8,606 nt of DNA, from positions 1 through 8,606 of the forward strand of contig JAGOBX010000131.1 of the NCBI GenBank assembly GCA_017999075.1, given 5' to 3'. Below the pieces are notes generated by a model. The model was not told the DNA's origin, ran no database searches, and saw nothing but the letters and a program-made list of their open reading frames with translations. Source of the DNA: JAGOBX01 sp017999075 [NCBI: Candidatus Babelota bacterium] (lineage in GTDB: Bacteria; JAGOBX01). This document shows positions 1 to 5,775 of the stretch, one piece after another; position 1 is the stretch's first letter; every line of letters begins with the position of its first letter. Both the position numbers and the translations under genes were made by a program.

Positions 1-1
1 A

Positions 2-76
2 TATAAAATTATTTGTAATATTATGAATTCAAAATTTTTAAAATTTTGGTTAATAAAAAGTGCAAGAAATGGTTAA
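2..76 (+). CDS. C-terminal end of an unidentified protein (partial)
   Basis: The frame beginning at base 2 is open from the window edge to a TAA at 74-76 and ends in the residues LIKSARNG. Of the three forward frames it is the only one open over this stretch: one has a stop at once and another at 24-26. The stop lies 15 nt before the left arm of the first recombination site, the same spacing seen for the other cassette genes, so this is probably the end of the preceding cassette's gene. Only about 24 residues are visible, with no recognisable domain. Confidence 0.4.
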   Translation, partial: YKIICNIMNSKFLKFWLIKSARNG

Positions 77-94
77 GAATAAATAAAATCCGTC

Positions 95-179
95 GTCTAT
101 CTTATGACTGCCGTTCGCGCTGCGCGCGACCTACGGACAGTCGCCTGCGGCGACCGTCGGCAGTCATTATCCGATATAT
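95..179 (+). repeat. attC-like recombination site 1
   Basis: The left core GTCTATC (95-101) ends the preceding cassette and the right core GATATAT (173-179) begins cassette 1. Between them lie a 2-nt spacer TT (102-103), an inner stem of 10 bp (104-113 with 158-167), and a 5-nt spacer TATCC (168-172). The head contains hairpins at 115-129 (loop TGC), 130-136 (loop TAC) and 141-153 (loop TGC), the last enclosed by ACGG/CCGT (133-136/154-157). The two cores come from different cassettes and pair only over TATC/GATA. Position 11 of the left arm is C91 and of the right arm A183, as at all other sites. Confidence 0.8.
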
Positions 180-211
180 GACAGTGTTTTAAGAAAAAAT
201 GCAATAAACTG

Positions 212-240
212 TTGACATAACAACAATATCGTTGTATAGT
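212..240 (+). promoter_or_regulatory. Sigma-70-type promoter with operator for the toxin-antitoxin pair
   Basis: A perfect -35 TTGACA (212-217), a 17-nt spacer and a -10 TATAGT (235-240) form the best promoter in the window. The spacer and -10 start hold an interrupted palindrome, ACAACAATATCGTTGT (220-235), mismatched only at 225/230, placed where a bound repressor would block RNA polymerase. The HTH antitoxin of this operon is the obvious candidate, as in type II systems that autoregulate. Transcription would start near 246-248, right at the toxin ATG. Confidence 0.75.
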
Positions 241-247
241 GCTGGTT

Positions 248-622
248 ATGGATGAAAAGGAATTTTCGGTATGCTTTTATTCAAAAGCAAACAACCAAAC
301 ACCAGTTGAAATATTTTTAGATTCGTTGAATACTAAAGAACAACAAAAAATAGTTGCTCATATTAAATTATTAGAAAAATACGGAAACAAGTTAGAAAGA
401 CCATATAGTGCATATTTACGTGATAAAATTTATGAACTTCGGATAAAGGTTTCACGAAATCAATATAGAATTTTTTATTTTTTCTATTTAGATAAGAAAA
501 TAATTTTAACAAATGCAATGATAAAAAAGACAGATGAAATTCCAATACAAGAAATCGAAAAAGCGGTATCTTATATGAATGATTTTATTACTCGATATAA
601 ACGAGGTGATATTAAATTATGA
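248..622 (+). CDS. RelE/ParE-superfamily toxin, HigB (Gp49-like) type
   Basis: A protein of 124 residues, the usual size for HigB/RelE-fold toxins, which are generally ribosome-dependent mRNA endonucleases. Family features: an N-terminal strand (SVCFYSK), the PVEIFLDSL segment typical of phage Gp49-like HigB proteins, a charged helix, the core YELRIKV followed by a strand with NQYRIFYFF, and NAMIKKTDEIP. Toxin gene first and antitoxin second is the HigBA order. The ATG at 248 is preferred over a GTG at 239 because the GTG lies inside the promoter -10 box. With transcription starting near 247 the mRNA would be leaderless, and no Shine-Dalgarno is visible. It overlaps the antitoxin gene by 4 nt (ATGA). 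Toxin-antitoxin pairs are common cassette cargo and help stabilise large arrays. The exact cellular target is not deducible here. Confidence 0.85.
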   Translation: MDEKEFSVCFYSKANNQTPVEIFLDSLNTKEQQKIVAHIKLLEKYGNKLERPYSAYLRDKIYELRIKVSRNQYRIFYFFYLDKKIILTNAMIKKTDEIPIQEIEKAVSYMNDFITRYKRGDIKL

Positions 623-906
623 AAACATTAAAACAGTATATCACTGAAAAAGAAAAAAAAAGCCCAGGTTATAAAAAAGAAATAGAACGTGAATTTATAA
701 AAGCAGAGATATTTTATTTATTGCGCAAAACACGAGAAAAACATCAAATATCGCAAATAGAATTAGCACAGAAATGTCGTTTATCTCAGCAAGCTATTTC
801 GAAAATTGAAAATGCTAAAGATGATCATATTTCTCTGCACACATTAAATAAATATGTTAGTGCGTTGGGATATAGATTAAATTTTGCATTAGAACCTGCG
901 TTATGA
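619..906 (+). CDS. XRE-family HTH antitoxin, HigA type
   Basis: A protein of 95 residues. Residues 1-35 are charged and helical; a helix-turn-helix of the XRE/Cro type spans about 43-64 (SQIELAQKC-RLSQQAISKIEN), followed by a supporting helix and a short C-terminal strand (YRLNFALEP). In HigBA-type systems this protein neutralises the toxin by direct binding and represses the operon. The palindrome in the promoter spacer (220-235) is its likely operator. Its ATG overlaps the toxin stop as ATGA (619-622), so the two are translationally coupled. The TGA (904-906) shares its last base with the end arm of the cassette. Family assignment is firm; the pairing with the toxin follows from overlap and order. 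Confidence 0.88.
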   Translation: MKTLKQYITEKEKKSPGYKKEIEREFIKAEIFYLLRKTREKHQISQIELAQKCRLSQQAISKIENAKDDHISLHTLNKYVSALGYRLNFALEPAL

Positions 907-916
907 AAACACCGTC

Positions 917-1004
917 ATATATCTCGGAGTCTGCGCTCGCCGCTGCGCGGCGGCCTTGCGGTCAGACTGCTGCGCAGTCCGACGCAGACTCCTGTCCGAT
1001 AACC
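917..1004 (+). repeat. attC-like recombination site 2
   Basis: The left core ATATATC (917-923) ends cassette 1 and the right core GATAACC (998-1004) begins cassette 2. Spacers are TC (924-925) and TGTCC (993-997). The inner stem pairs 926-935 with 983-992 perfectly (10 bp). Head hairpins: 938-943/947-952 with loop TGC; a middle hairpin of the form GGC...GTCA at 952-964 with loop TTGC; and 965-970/974-979 with loop TGC. Unlike its neighbours the site lies inside an open frame running from 903, which is why a spurious longer start exists for the next gene. Confidence 0.8.
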
Positions 1005-1867
1005 GATATTTTTATTAAAGGGAAAAATATGGTGCAAATTATTTATTTTTTTATTACATTATTTCTAATATTTAGTAATTCATCTAATGCTTCAATATTA
1101 GGAATGGAGTATAAGGAAATAATATTTAATCAAAACGATACAACTATTGACGCAATATGGGCAGATAATTTAAAAATTACTCAAAGTGGACTTGAAAGTC
1201 CAAAATTAGAATCATTAATGAGTATTGAGACATGGATTAAAATTAATAAAATGTCCGCAGGTTATGCTTGGCGCCCACCTGAAAATTCTAATATTAGACT
1301 ATTTATTGATGGCATAGGTTCAGAGACATTTCCATTACAAGTTTATGTAAGATTTGGCTGTGATGGTAAACACTGGTCAACATGGTATAAAATGAATATA
1401 GATTTTAACTATAAATTTTTTAGGAAAAAAGCCAAGTGGATTTTTTCCTATGAACTTAGAATTCCCAAAGATAAACAAGAAAATGAATATTCAAAATTAT
1501 TTAGTGAATGGGGACAAACAGATGTAGCCTGGTCATCTGATGAAAATGCTTTTTGTGAATATTTGATAAATAAAAAGCCAGATTTTTTTAGAGACAATTT
1601 TCCATTTATCGGGTATTTACAGTTTCTTTTTGAAAGTTCTTCTTTAAAAGAAAAAATAATAATAAAATCTATAAGTATTGAATCGGCTTACGGGGTTGGC
1701 GGTATGCATTCAAAACCTAAAGAAGGATATATACCTGATTATAATAGCAAATGGCACTTAAATATTGGCAAATAAAAACATCGGTTATCTTAGACCTGCC
1801 GTTCGCGCCGCAAGCGTCGCGACCCTACGGGACACCGCGCAAGCGCGGCGTCGGCAGGTCTTATCCG
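999..1867 (+). mobile_element. Gene cassette 2 (exported protein)
   Basis: The start arm 998-1016 (GATAACCGATATTTTTATT) pairs with the end arm 1771-1789 (AATAAAAACATCGGTTATC) at 18 of 19 positions. The mismatch is A1008 opposite C1779, again at arm position 11. It holds a single gene whose start codon is 31 nt from the boundary and whose stop codon lies inside the end arm. I see no convincing promoter between the boundary and the gene, so expression presumably comes from upstream. Confidence 0.75.
1029..1775 (+). CDS. Predicted secreted protein of unknown function
   Basis: A protein of 248 residues. The start at 1029 is chosen because it follows an AAAGGG ribosome-binding site and gives a plausible signal peptide: a hydrophobic stretch at residues 3-15 (QIIYFFITLFLIF), then a polar region with possible cleavage after SNA at 21. 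The n-region lacks a lysine or arginine, which is unusual. The mature part looks rich in beta strands and aromatic residues, e.g. LQVYVRFGCDGKHWSTWYKM in the middle, and has two cysteines that could form a disulfide outside the cytoplasm. An in-frame ATG at 903 exists, but the 42 extra residues would be translated from the recombination site and would bury the signal peptide. I do not recognise the family. It is the only gene of cassette 2, and its TAA (1773-1775) lies in the end arm. Confidence 0.7.
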   Translation: MVQIIYFFITLFLIFSNSSNASILGMEYKEIIFNQNDTTIDAIWADNLKITQSGLESPKLESLMSIETWIKINKMSAGYAWRPPENSNIRLFIDGIGSETFPLQVYVRFGCDGKHWSTWYKMNIDFNYKFFRKKAKWIFSYELRIPKDKQENEYSKLFSEWGQTDVAWSSDENAFCEYLINKKPDFFRDNFPFIGYLQFLFESSSLKEKIIIKSISIESAYGVGGMHSKPKEGYIPDYNSKWHLNIGK

Positions 1868-1873
1868 ATAACT
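1783..1873 (+). repeat. attC-like recombination site 3
   Basis: The left core GGTTATC (1783-1789) ends cassette 2 and the right core GATAACT (1867-1873) begins cassette 3. Spacers are TT (1790-1791) and TATCC (1862-1866). A perfect 10-bp inner stem pairs 1792-1801 with 1852-1861. Head hairpins: 1803-1807/1818-1822 with an inner CGC-AA-GCG; 1823-1831 (CCC-TAC-GGG); and 1835-1840/1843-1848 around AA. By chance the two cores, from different cassettes, pair over six bases here (GTTATC/GATAAC), the best in-array match of the six sites. Confidence 0.8.
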
Positions 1874-1896
1874 GCCATTTTTAAAAAGAGAAAAAT

Positions 1897-2781
1897 ATGA
1901 TTATAGATTCACACACTCATTTATTTGATGTATTCACAGGACATAAAATTAAAAAAGGAATAGTTAATTATCCTTTAGGCATAACAATGCTGTTAGAATG
2001 GTTGGGATATAAAAAAGGAAATAATAATAAAACTCCGAATAAAATCATTCGATATTTAGCATTATATGATAATTTAAAACGTTCCCAATGCGGAACAATA
2101 GAAAATTTAGTTTTTTATATGTCTGAAAATAAAATTCAAAAATCATTAGTTTGGGCGATTGAACCATTTGTGAAAACAAAAGGACTAATTGAAATATATA
2201 AAGATAATAATAATTTATTGCCAATAGCCTCAATTAACTTATTTAATAATCCTGATATTGATATTGTTAATGAATTTAAAAAAAATATTTCGGATAAAGT
2301 ATTTGGATTAAAGATACATCCAATAATTCAAAATATTCATCCGGCATCCGAAATATTTTTAAATGTTTTAGAAGAATATGCAATTTATAAAAAACCTGTT
2401 TTTTTACACACCGGGTCAAGCTCGGTTGTATTTAGAGAATATAATAATTATGAATATGGTTCAATATATAATTTTGAAAAAGCGGTTAAAACATTTCCGA
2501 ATATTCAATTTATATTTGGACATATGGGTAATAATACGCCTTTGGAGGCAATTGATTTAGCAAAAAAATATTCTAATATAATTCTCGAAACAAGTTATCA
2601 AAACAATAAAATAATCAAAATTGCTATAGATAATATAGGTATTGAACGAATAATATTTGGCTCTGATTTTCCGTATTCAAGACAATATTATGCTTTGAAA
2701 GAAATTTTTAAATTAAAAATTTCTTACGATAATTTAGAAAAAATATTATTTAAAAATATAAAAAGAATTATTAACATTTAA
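1897..2781 (+). CDS. Amidohydrolase-family TIM-barrel protein (amidohydrolase 2 type)
   Basis: A protein of 294 residues, the usual size for the metal-dependent amidohydrolase-2 group, which contains hydrolases and decarboxylases. Visible active-site elements in the expected order: the HxH metal pair in DSHTHLF (His6, His8); Lys139 in FGLKIHP; His171 in PVFLHTGSS; His209 in FIFGHMG; and the late aspartate Asp257 in IIFGSDFPYS. The full set suggests an active enzyme; the substrate cannot be deduced. No signal peptide, so cytoplasmic. The start follows a weak purine tract (AAAAAGAG) 30 nt inside the cassette. The next gene begins 1 nt after the stop, so the two are co-expressed and may act in one pathway. 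Confidence 0.8.
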   Translation: MIIDSHTHLFDVFTGHKIKKGIVNYPLGITMLLEWLGYKKGNNNKTPNKIIRYLALYDNLKRSQCGTIENLVFYMSENKIQKSLVWAIEPFVKTKGLIEIYKDNNNLLPIASINLFNNPDIDIVNEFKKNISDKVFGLKIHPIIQNIHPASEIFLNVLEEYAIYKKPVFLHTGSSSVVFREYNNYEYGSIYNFEKAVKTFPNIQFIFGHMGNNTPLEAIDLAKKYSNIILETSYQNNKIIKIAIDNIGIERIIFGSDFPYSRQYYALKEIFKLKISYDNLEKILFKNIKRIINI

Positions 2782-2782
2782 A

Positions 2783-3664
2783 ATGAAAAAAATTGTAATA
2801 TTGACATTTGAAAGTTTGGGTTCTGGATATTTAATTTATCATATTATGAATAGTAAATATCAGAAATATATTGATCAAATAATTATTAGTAAAAAATCAA
2901 AGCCGTTAAATTATGTATTTGCATATTTACAAAAATTTCATTTTAAAATTTTCATTTTAAAAATATTCGAATTTTTTTCTTTTAAAATTTTCAATTTATT
3001 GTATTTAGTTACAAAAAAAAAAATAGGAATTCCAAGTATAAAACAAATGTGTAAAGAAAATAATATTTTTTTTTGTTATGAAAATAATATTAATTCTAAG
3101 TTTAATATAAATATATTTCAGACAAAAAAAGAAACAGTTTATTTGTCTATTTATTTTGATCAAATTATTAAGAAGGAATTATTGCAAAGTATGGGCGGAA
3201 ATTGTTATAATATACACCCCGCATTGTTGCCTAATTATGGAGGACCAATTCCGACTTTTTGGATGTTATTTAATAAAGAAAGTGAATGTGGAATTACATT
3301 ACATAAAATTGATACGAATATTGATGAAGGGATAATTTATTATCAACAGAAATTTAAAATAACTCCAAATGATAGTGTTCAATCTCTTTATTTAAAATCT
3401 ACATGTAAAGCAACGAATATTTTGTATAAATTTTTAGACGATATACTTTCATCACAAAATGAAATTAAATCAATTGAAAACGAATATAAGAAATCATATT
3501 ATACATTCCCATTGAAAGATATGAATATAAATCATATTAAATTATTATCATGGAAATATTTTTTTTCATGGGTAAAGAATTTTAAAAACGGCAGTTATCT
3601 TGACCTTTTACCTCGCACCGCAAGCGGTGCGGCGGCTTTGCCGTCATCGCTTCGCGACGAGTAA
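2783..3664 (+). CDS. Formyltransferase-family protein with a site-encoded tail
   Basis: A protein of 293 residues. Its centre carries the hallmark of 10-formyltetrahydrofolate-dependent formyltransferases: CYNIHPALLPNYGGP (catalytic Asn143 and His145), then GITLHKIDTNIDEGIIYYQ (catalytic-position Asp181). The family includes methionyl-tRNA, glycinamide-ribonucleotide and amino-sugar N-formyltransferases; the substrate here is unknown. The N-terminal part (MKKIVILTFESLGSGYLI) is compatible with the Rossmann-like fold, and residues 50-76 are unusually rich in Phe, Ile and Lys. From about residue 267 the protein is encoded by the cassette arm and site 4 (ending LRDE), so the last ~27 residues are dictated by the recombination site rather than by protein function. 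No Shine-Dalgarno is clear; translation probably couples to the upstream gene 1 nt away. Confidence 0.75.
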   Translation: MKKIVILTFESLGSGYLIYHIMNSKYQKYIDQIIISKKSKPLNYVFAYLQKFHFKIFILKIFEFFSFKIFNLLYLVTKKKIGIPSIKQMCKENNIFFCYENNINSKFNINIFQTKKETVYLSIYFDQIIKKELLQSMGGNCYNIHPALLPNYGGPIPTFWMLFNKESECGITLHKIDTNIDEGIIYYQQKFKITPNDSVQSLYLKSTCKATNILYKFLDDILSSQNEIKSIENEYKKSYYTFPLKDMNINHIKLLSWKYFFSWVKNFKNGSYLDLLPRTASGAAALPSSLRDE

Positions 3665-3682
3665 AAGGTCTATCCGATAGAC
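3593..3682 (+). repeat. attC-like recombination site 4
   Basis: The left core AGTTATC (3593-3599) ends cassette 3 and the right core GATAGAC (3676-3682) begins cassette 4. Spacers are TT (3600-3601) and TATCC (3671-3675). The inner stem pairs 3602-3614 with 3659-3670 and leaves one extra C on the left strand (ACCTCG against CGAGT), a bulge shared with sites 5 and 6. Head hairpins: 3615-3621/3624-3630 around AA; 3631-3636/3640-3645 with loop TTT and a G·T second pair; and 3647-3650/3654-3657 with loop TTC. The formyltransferase reading frame passes through it and stops at 3662-3664. Confidence 0.8.
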
Positions 3683-3740
3683 GCAATGCAATCTCAACGA
3701 AAGCGGCTACGATTTTCTTTAAAACTCGCAACTAAAACTA

Positions 3741-3768
3741 TTGACAAATAAAGCACTTACAATATTTT
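3741..3768 (+). promoter_or_regulatory. Possible second (sigma-70-type) promoter upstream of flagellin
   Basis: A perfect TTGACA at 3741-3746 is followed after 16 nt by TATTTT (3763-3768), a poor -10 match. A better-looking TACAAT (3758-3763) is only 11 nt away, too close. It may be an accessory promoter or chance in AT-rich DNA. Confidence 0.3.
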
Positions 3769-3780
3769 TTGAAAAATCCC

Positions 3781-3808
3781 TAAAGTTTTTTTGAGATTCA
3801 GACGATAT
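3781..3808 (+). promoter_or_regulatory. Sigma-28 (FliA-type) flagellar promoter
   Basis: TAAAGTTT (3781-3788) is identical to the consensus -35 of sigma-28 flagellar promoters. After 12 nt comes GACGATAT (3801-3808), six of eight matches to the -10 GCCGATAA. The usual spacing is 11 nt, so the spacer is one base long. Sigma-28 is the normal late-flagellar factor that transcribes flagellin, and a flagellin gene follows, so context and sequence agree. Transcription would begin near 3815, leaving a leader of about 300 nt. Confidence 0.65.
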
Positions 3809-3838
3809 ATAAGACAGTTTGTGAAATTTATATTGAGG

Positions 3839-4112
3839 TGATTATAGAAATAATCATTTAATTAAAATCTAATTCGACTTAAAAATGTCGATACATAATT
3901 AAACCTTGAGTTGAAAACTGGCACTTTTCTAAAGTCCAAGGTAAAACACACGCTTCCGAATTTAAGTTCGGGGCGTAAGCTTTTACGCTTTGGACTTCGG
4001 TATGCCAGTACCTCAACTCAGGGCGTTGAGTTTACGCCCTTTGCACTTTCAGAAAACAACTCAAAAAAAATAGCGTAAATTCAACATTTAAAATAACTCA
4101 AGGATGAGGTGA
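3839..4112 (+). ncRNA. Structured 5' leader of the flagellin mRNA, riboswitch-like
   Basis: No gene is seen in 3694-4119. Small hairpins occur at 3839-3856 (TGATTAT/ATAATCA) and 3874-3891. A nested domain spans 3904-4022: P1 TGAGTTG 3907-3913 with CAACTCA 4014-4020; P2 ACTGGCA 3917-3923 with TGCCAGT 4003-4009; P3 AAGTCCAA 3932-3939 with TTGGACTT 3990-3997; then hairpins CCGAA/TTCGG (3956-3971) and GCGTAA/TTACGC (3973-3988). A separate hairpin GGGCGT/ACGCCC follows (4021-4039). CAACTCA recurs at 4057-4063, and AACTCAAGG (4095-4103) is perfectly complementary to CCTTGAGTT (3904-3912), reaching the edge of the flagellin Shine-Dalgarno region (4101-4112). Mutually exclusive pairings like these suggest translational control. 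I match it to no known riboswitch class. Confidence 0.5.
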
Positions 4113-4119
4113 TTTTTAA

Positions 4120-5763
4120 ATGGATTTGATGAGCGCTATAACTAATTCACTCGCAAACGGCGCATACAGAATGATGAACTTGCAACGAGACCAAATGTTG
4201 CAACATCAGAACAAAATATCTTCAGGAAAACGGATAAATTCAGCATCCGATGATGCTGCCGGACTTGCAATATCTAAAAAATTTGAAACACAAACAAGAG
4301 GGCTTCAACAAGCTAACAGAAATGTTCAAGACGGAATTTCTATGTTGCAAACATTAGAAGGCGGTCTTGGTGGAATACACGATATATTACAACGAATGAG
4401 AAGTCTTGCAGTTCAATCAGCAAATGATACATTAACAAATGAAGACAGAAACTTAATTCAATTAGAAATAAACGAATTGATTAAAGAAATCGACAGAAAA
4501 CAAACAAGTTGTGAATTTAATACAATCAAGTTATTAAAAGGAGTTTTCAATAATCCTAAATTAGGCGAATGGAATCAAATAACACAATTGAATGGTTCTT
4601 CTATAGCAGGTTTTGATGTTAGCACTGACGGAAAACTAATTACTTTTTCTTCAAATAAGGATGACGGAATAACAAGCAAATTATATGTAATGAATTCTGA
4701 CGGAAGTAATATTAAAAAATTAACCGATTTTCCGTCATATATGTCAAAATTTACTCCAGATAATGAAAACATAACATTTACAGGTATTCCACCAGGCGAA
4801 ACTCTTCGTGAAGCTATGATGATTAGTGTTGACGGAAATAATTTAACAAACCTTTCAAATACTCCGCTTTCGGCAGAATCTTATTCTCAAGTATCTCCTG
4901 ACGGAAATACTGTTATTTGGTCTCAAAGCGGAAATTTAATTAAATCTGATTTTCCTGACTTAAACCCATCTGCAACAGGTAATGTAATTGGCAATTGGTT
5001 TAATTATTTTCCGTCAGGTGATAAAATAATCTATCATCGCAACGTCGTCACAAGTTGGGAAATATTTATTGCTGATTTAGAAGGAAATGTTTTACAACAA
5101 GTTACTAATAATTCCCTTTCTGATTTAGTCTACGGAAATGGAATTTCACCAGATGAAAGTAAAATTGTTTTTTCAAGGCATTCGTCTAATAGTTCTACCG
5201 ATGATACAGGCGAATTATATATGATGAATATTGACGGCAGTGAGTTAACTCGATTAACAGATAATAATTCATTTGAAGGATTGAGTCAATTATCCGAAGA
5301 CGGAAAAAAACTTTACTTTGTTTCGAATAAAACAGGTGCTCAAGAAATTTATACTGCCGAAATGGAATATGACGGTTTATTCTTACATGCTGGCGCAAAT
5401 ATGAATCAAACTATTGAATTAAAACTTGACAATATGAGTTCATACGCACTAGGAATTCGTGGATTATCCGTTGAAACTCAAACTCAATCAGAAGCAGCAT
5501 TAGGACTAATGGATAATGCTATAAATAAAGTTTCCGCATATAGAGCAAAAATTGGAGCTCTTCAAAATCGCCTTGAACATACTTTTAATTATAACGGAGC
5601 AGCCGAAGAAAATCAGACATCTGCCAAATCACGAATCGAAGATGCAGACATTGCTCGTGAAATGATTGAATACACAAAACGAGATATGCTCGATAAAATT
5701 TCAATGTCAATGCTTTCACAAGCAAACTTAAAGCAAAAAAATATTTTAAATTTATTTCAGTAG
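4120..5763 (+). CDS. Flagellin with a TolB-like beta-propeller in its variable region
   Basis: A protein of 547 residues. Residues 1-142 are a standard flagellin N-terminal D0/D1 region (KISSGKRINSASDDAAGLAIS, 31-52; NVQDGISMLQTLEGGL, 68-83; LQRMRSLAVQSANDT, 90-104). Residues about 430-547 are the matching C-terminal region (ENQTSAKSRIEDADIAREM, 497-515; MLSQANLKQKNILNLF). Between them (about 160-415), where D2/D3 would sit on the filament surface, are roughly six PD40/WD40-like blades of the TolB type: STDGKLITF, YVMNSDGSNIKKLTD, VSPDGNTVIW, ISPDESKIVFS, YMMNIDGSELTRLTD, LSEDGKKLYF and DNE/DGN variants. A six-bladed propeller displayed on a flagellar filament is predicted, perhaps for binding; no catalytic residues are apparent. 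The ATG follows AGGATGAGGTGA with 7 nt spacing. The promoter resembles sigma-28. The gene looks less AT-rich than its neighbours. Confidence 0.9.
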   Translation: MDLMSAITNSLANGAYRMMNLQRDQMLQHQNKISSGKRINSASDDAAGLAISKKFETQTRGLQQANRNVQDGISMLQTLEGGLGGIHDILQRMRSLAVQSANDTLTNEDRNLIQLEINELIKEIDRKQTSCEFNTIKLLKGVFNNPKLGEWNQITQLNGSSIAGFDVSTDGKLITFSSNKDDGITSKLYVMNSDGSNIKKLTDFPSYMSKFTPDNENITFTGIPPGETLREAMMISVDGNNLTNLSNTPLSAESYSQVSPDGNTVIWSQSGNLIKSDFPDLNPSATGNVIGNWFNYFPSGDKIIYHRNVVTSWEIFIADLEGNVLQQVTNNSLSDLVYGNGISPDESKIVFSRHSSNSSTDDTGELYMMNIDGSELTRLTDNNSFEGLSQLSEDGKKLYFVSNKTGAQEIYTAEMEYDGLFLHAGANMNQTIELKLDNMSSYALGIRGLSVETQTQSEAALGLMDNAINKVSAYRAKIGALQNRLEHTFNYNGAAEENQTSAKSRIEDADIAREMIEYTKRDMLDKISMSMLSQANLKQKNILNLFQ

Positions 5764-5775
5764 GAGAATTTTTAA

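Larger units (their letters stand above)
174..998 (+). mobile_element. Gene cassette 1 (toxin-antitoxin)
   Basis: The start arm 173-190 (GATATATGACAGTGTTTT) is complementary to the end arm 906-923 (AAAACACCGTCATATATC) at 17 of 18 positions. The only mismatch is A183 opposite C913 at arm position 11. The boundary is placed after the first G of the core by analogy with the integron crossover G|TTRRRY, which is an assumption. The cassette carries its own promoter. The antitoxin stop codon shares its last base with the end arm, so there is no spare DNA. Confidence 0.75.
1868..3676 (+). mobile_element. Gene cassette 3 (two enzymes)
   Basis: The start arm 1867-1886 (GATAACTGCCATTTTTAAAA) pairs with the end arm 3580-3599 (TTTTAAAAACGGCAGTTATC) at 19 of 20 positions. 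The mismatch is A1877 opposite C3589, at arm position 11. It contains two genes 1 nt apart. The second reads through the end arm and terminates within the head of site 4. The first start codon is 30 nt from the boundary, and no clear promoter is visible. Confidence 0.75.

Noticed and set aside
239-247. GTG 239 as the toxin start
   Set aside because: It lies within the promoter -10 TATAGT, upstream of the expected transcription start.
903-1028. Longer start (ATG 903) for the exported protein
   Set aside because: It overlaps the antitoxin stop, is encoded by the recombination site, lacks a good ribosome-binding site and would displace the signal peptide.
3904-4039. Assignment of the flagellin leader to a known riboswitch class (c-di-GMP I or II, TPP, cobalamin)
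   Set aside because: I could not find the conserved core of any of these; only the secondary-structure argument remains.
4021-4050. GGGCGT/ACGCCC hairpin as a strong terminator of the leader
   Set aside because: It is followed by TTTGCACTTTC, not a continuous T run; a weak attenuator is possible but unsupported.
4600-5365. A separate tolB gene inserted in a flagellin gene
   Set aside because: The reading frame is continuous from flagellin N-terminus to C-terminus with no stop, frameshift or internal signal peptide, so it is a domain, not a gene.
4575-5398. Minus-strand ORFs within the flagellin gene
   Set aside because: They are shadows of the coding strand; the + strand frame has clear flagellin and propeller motifs throughout.
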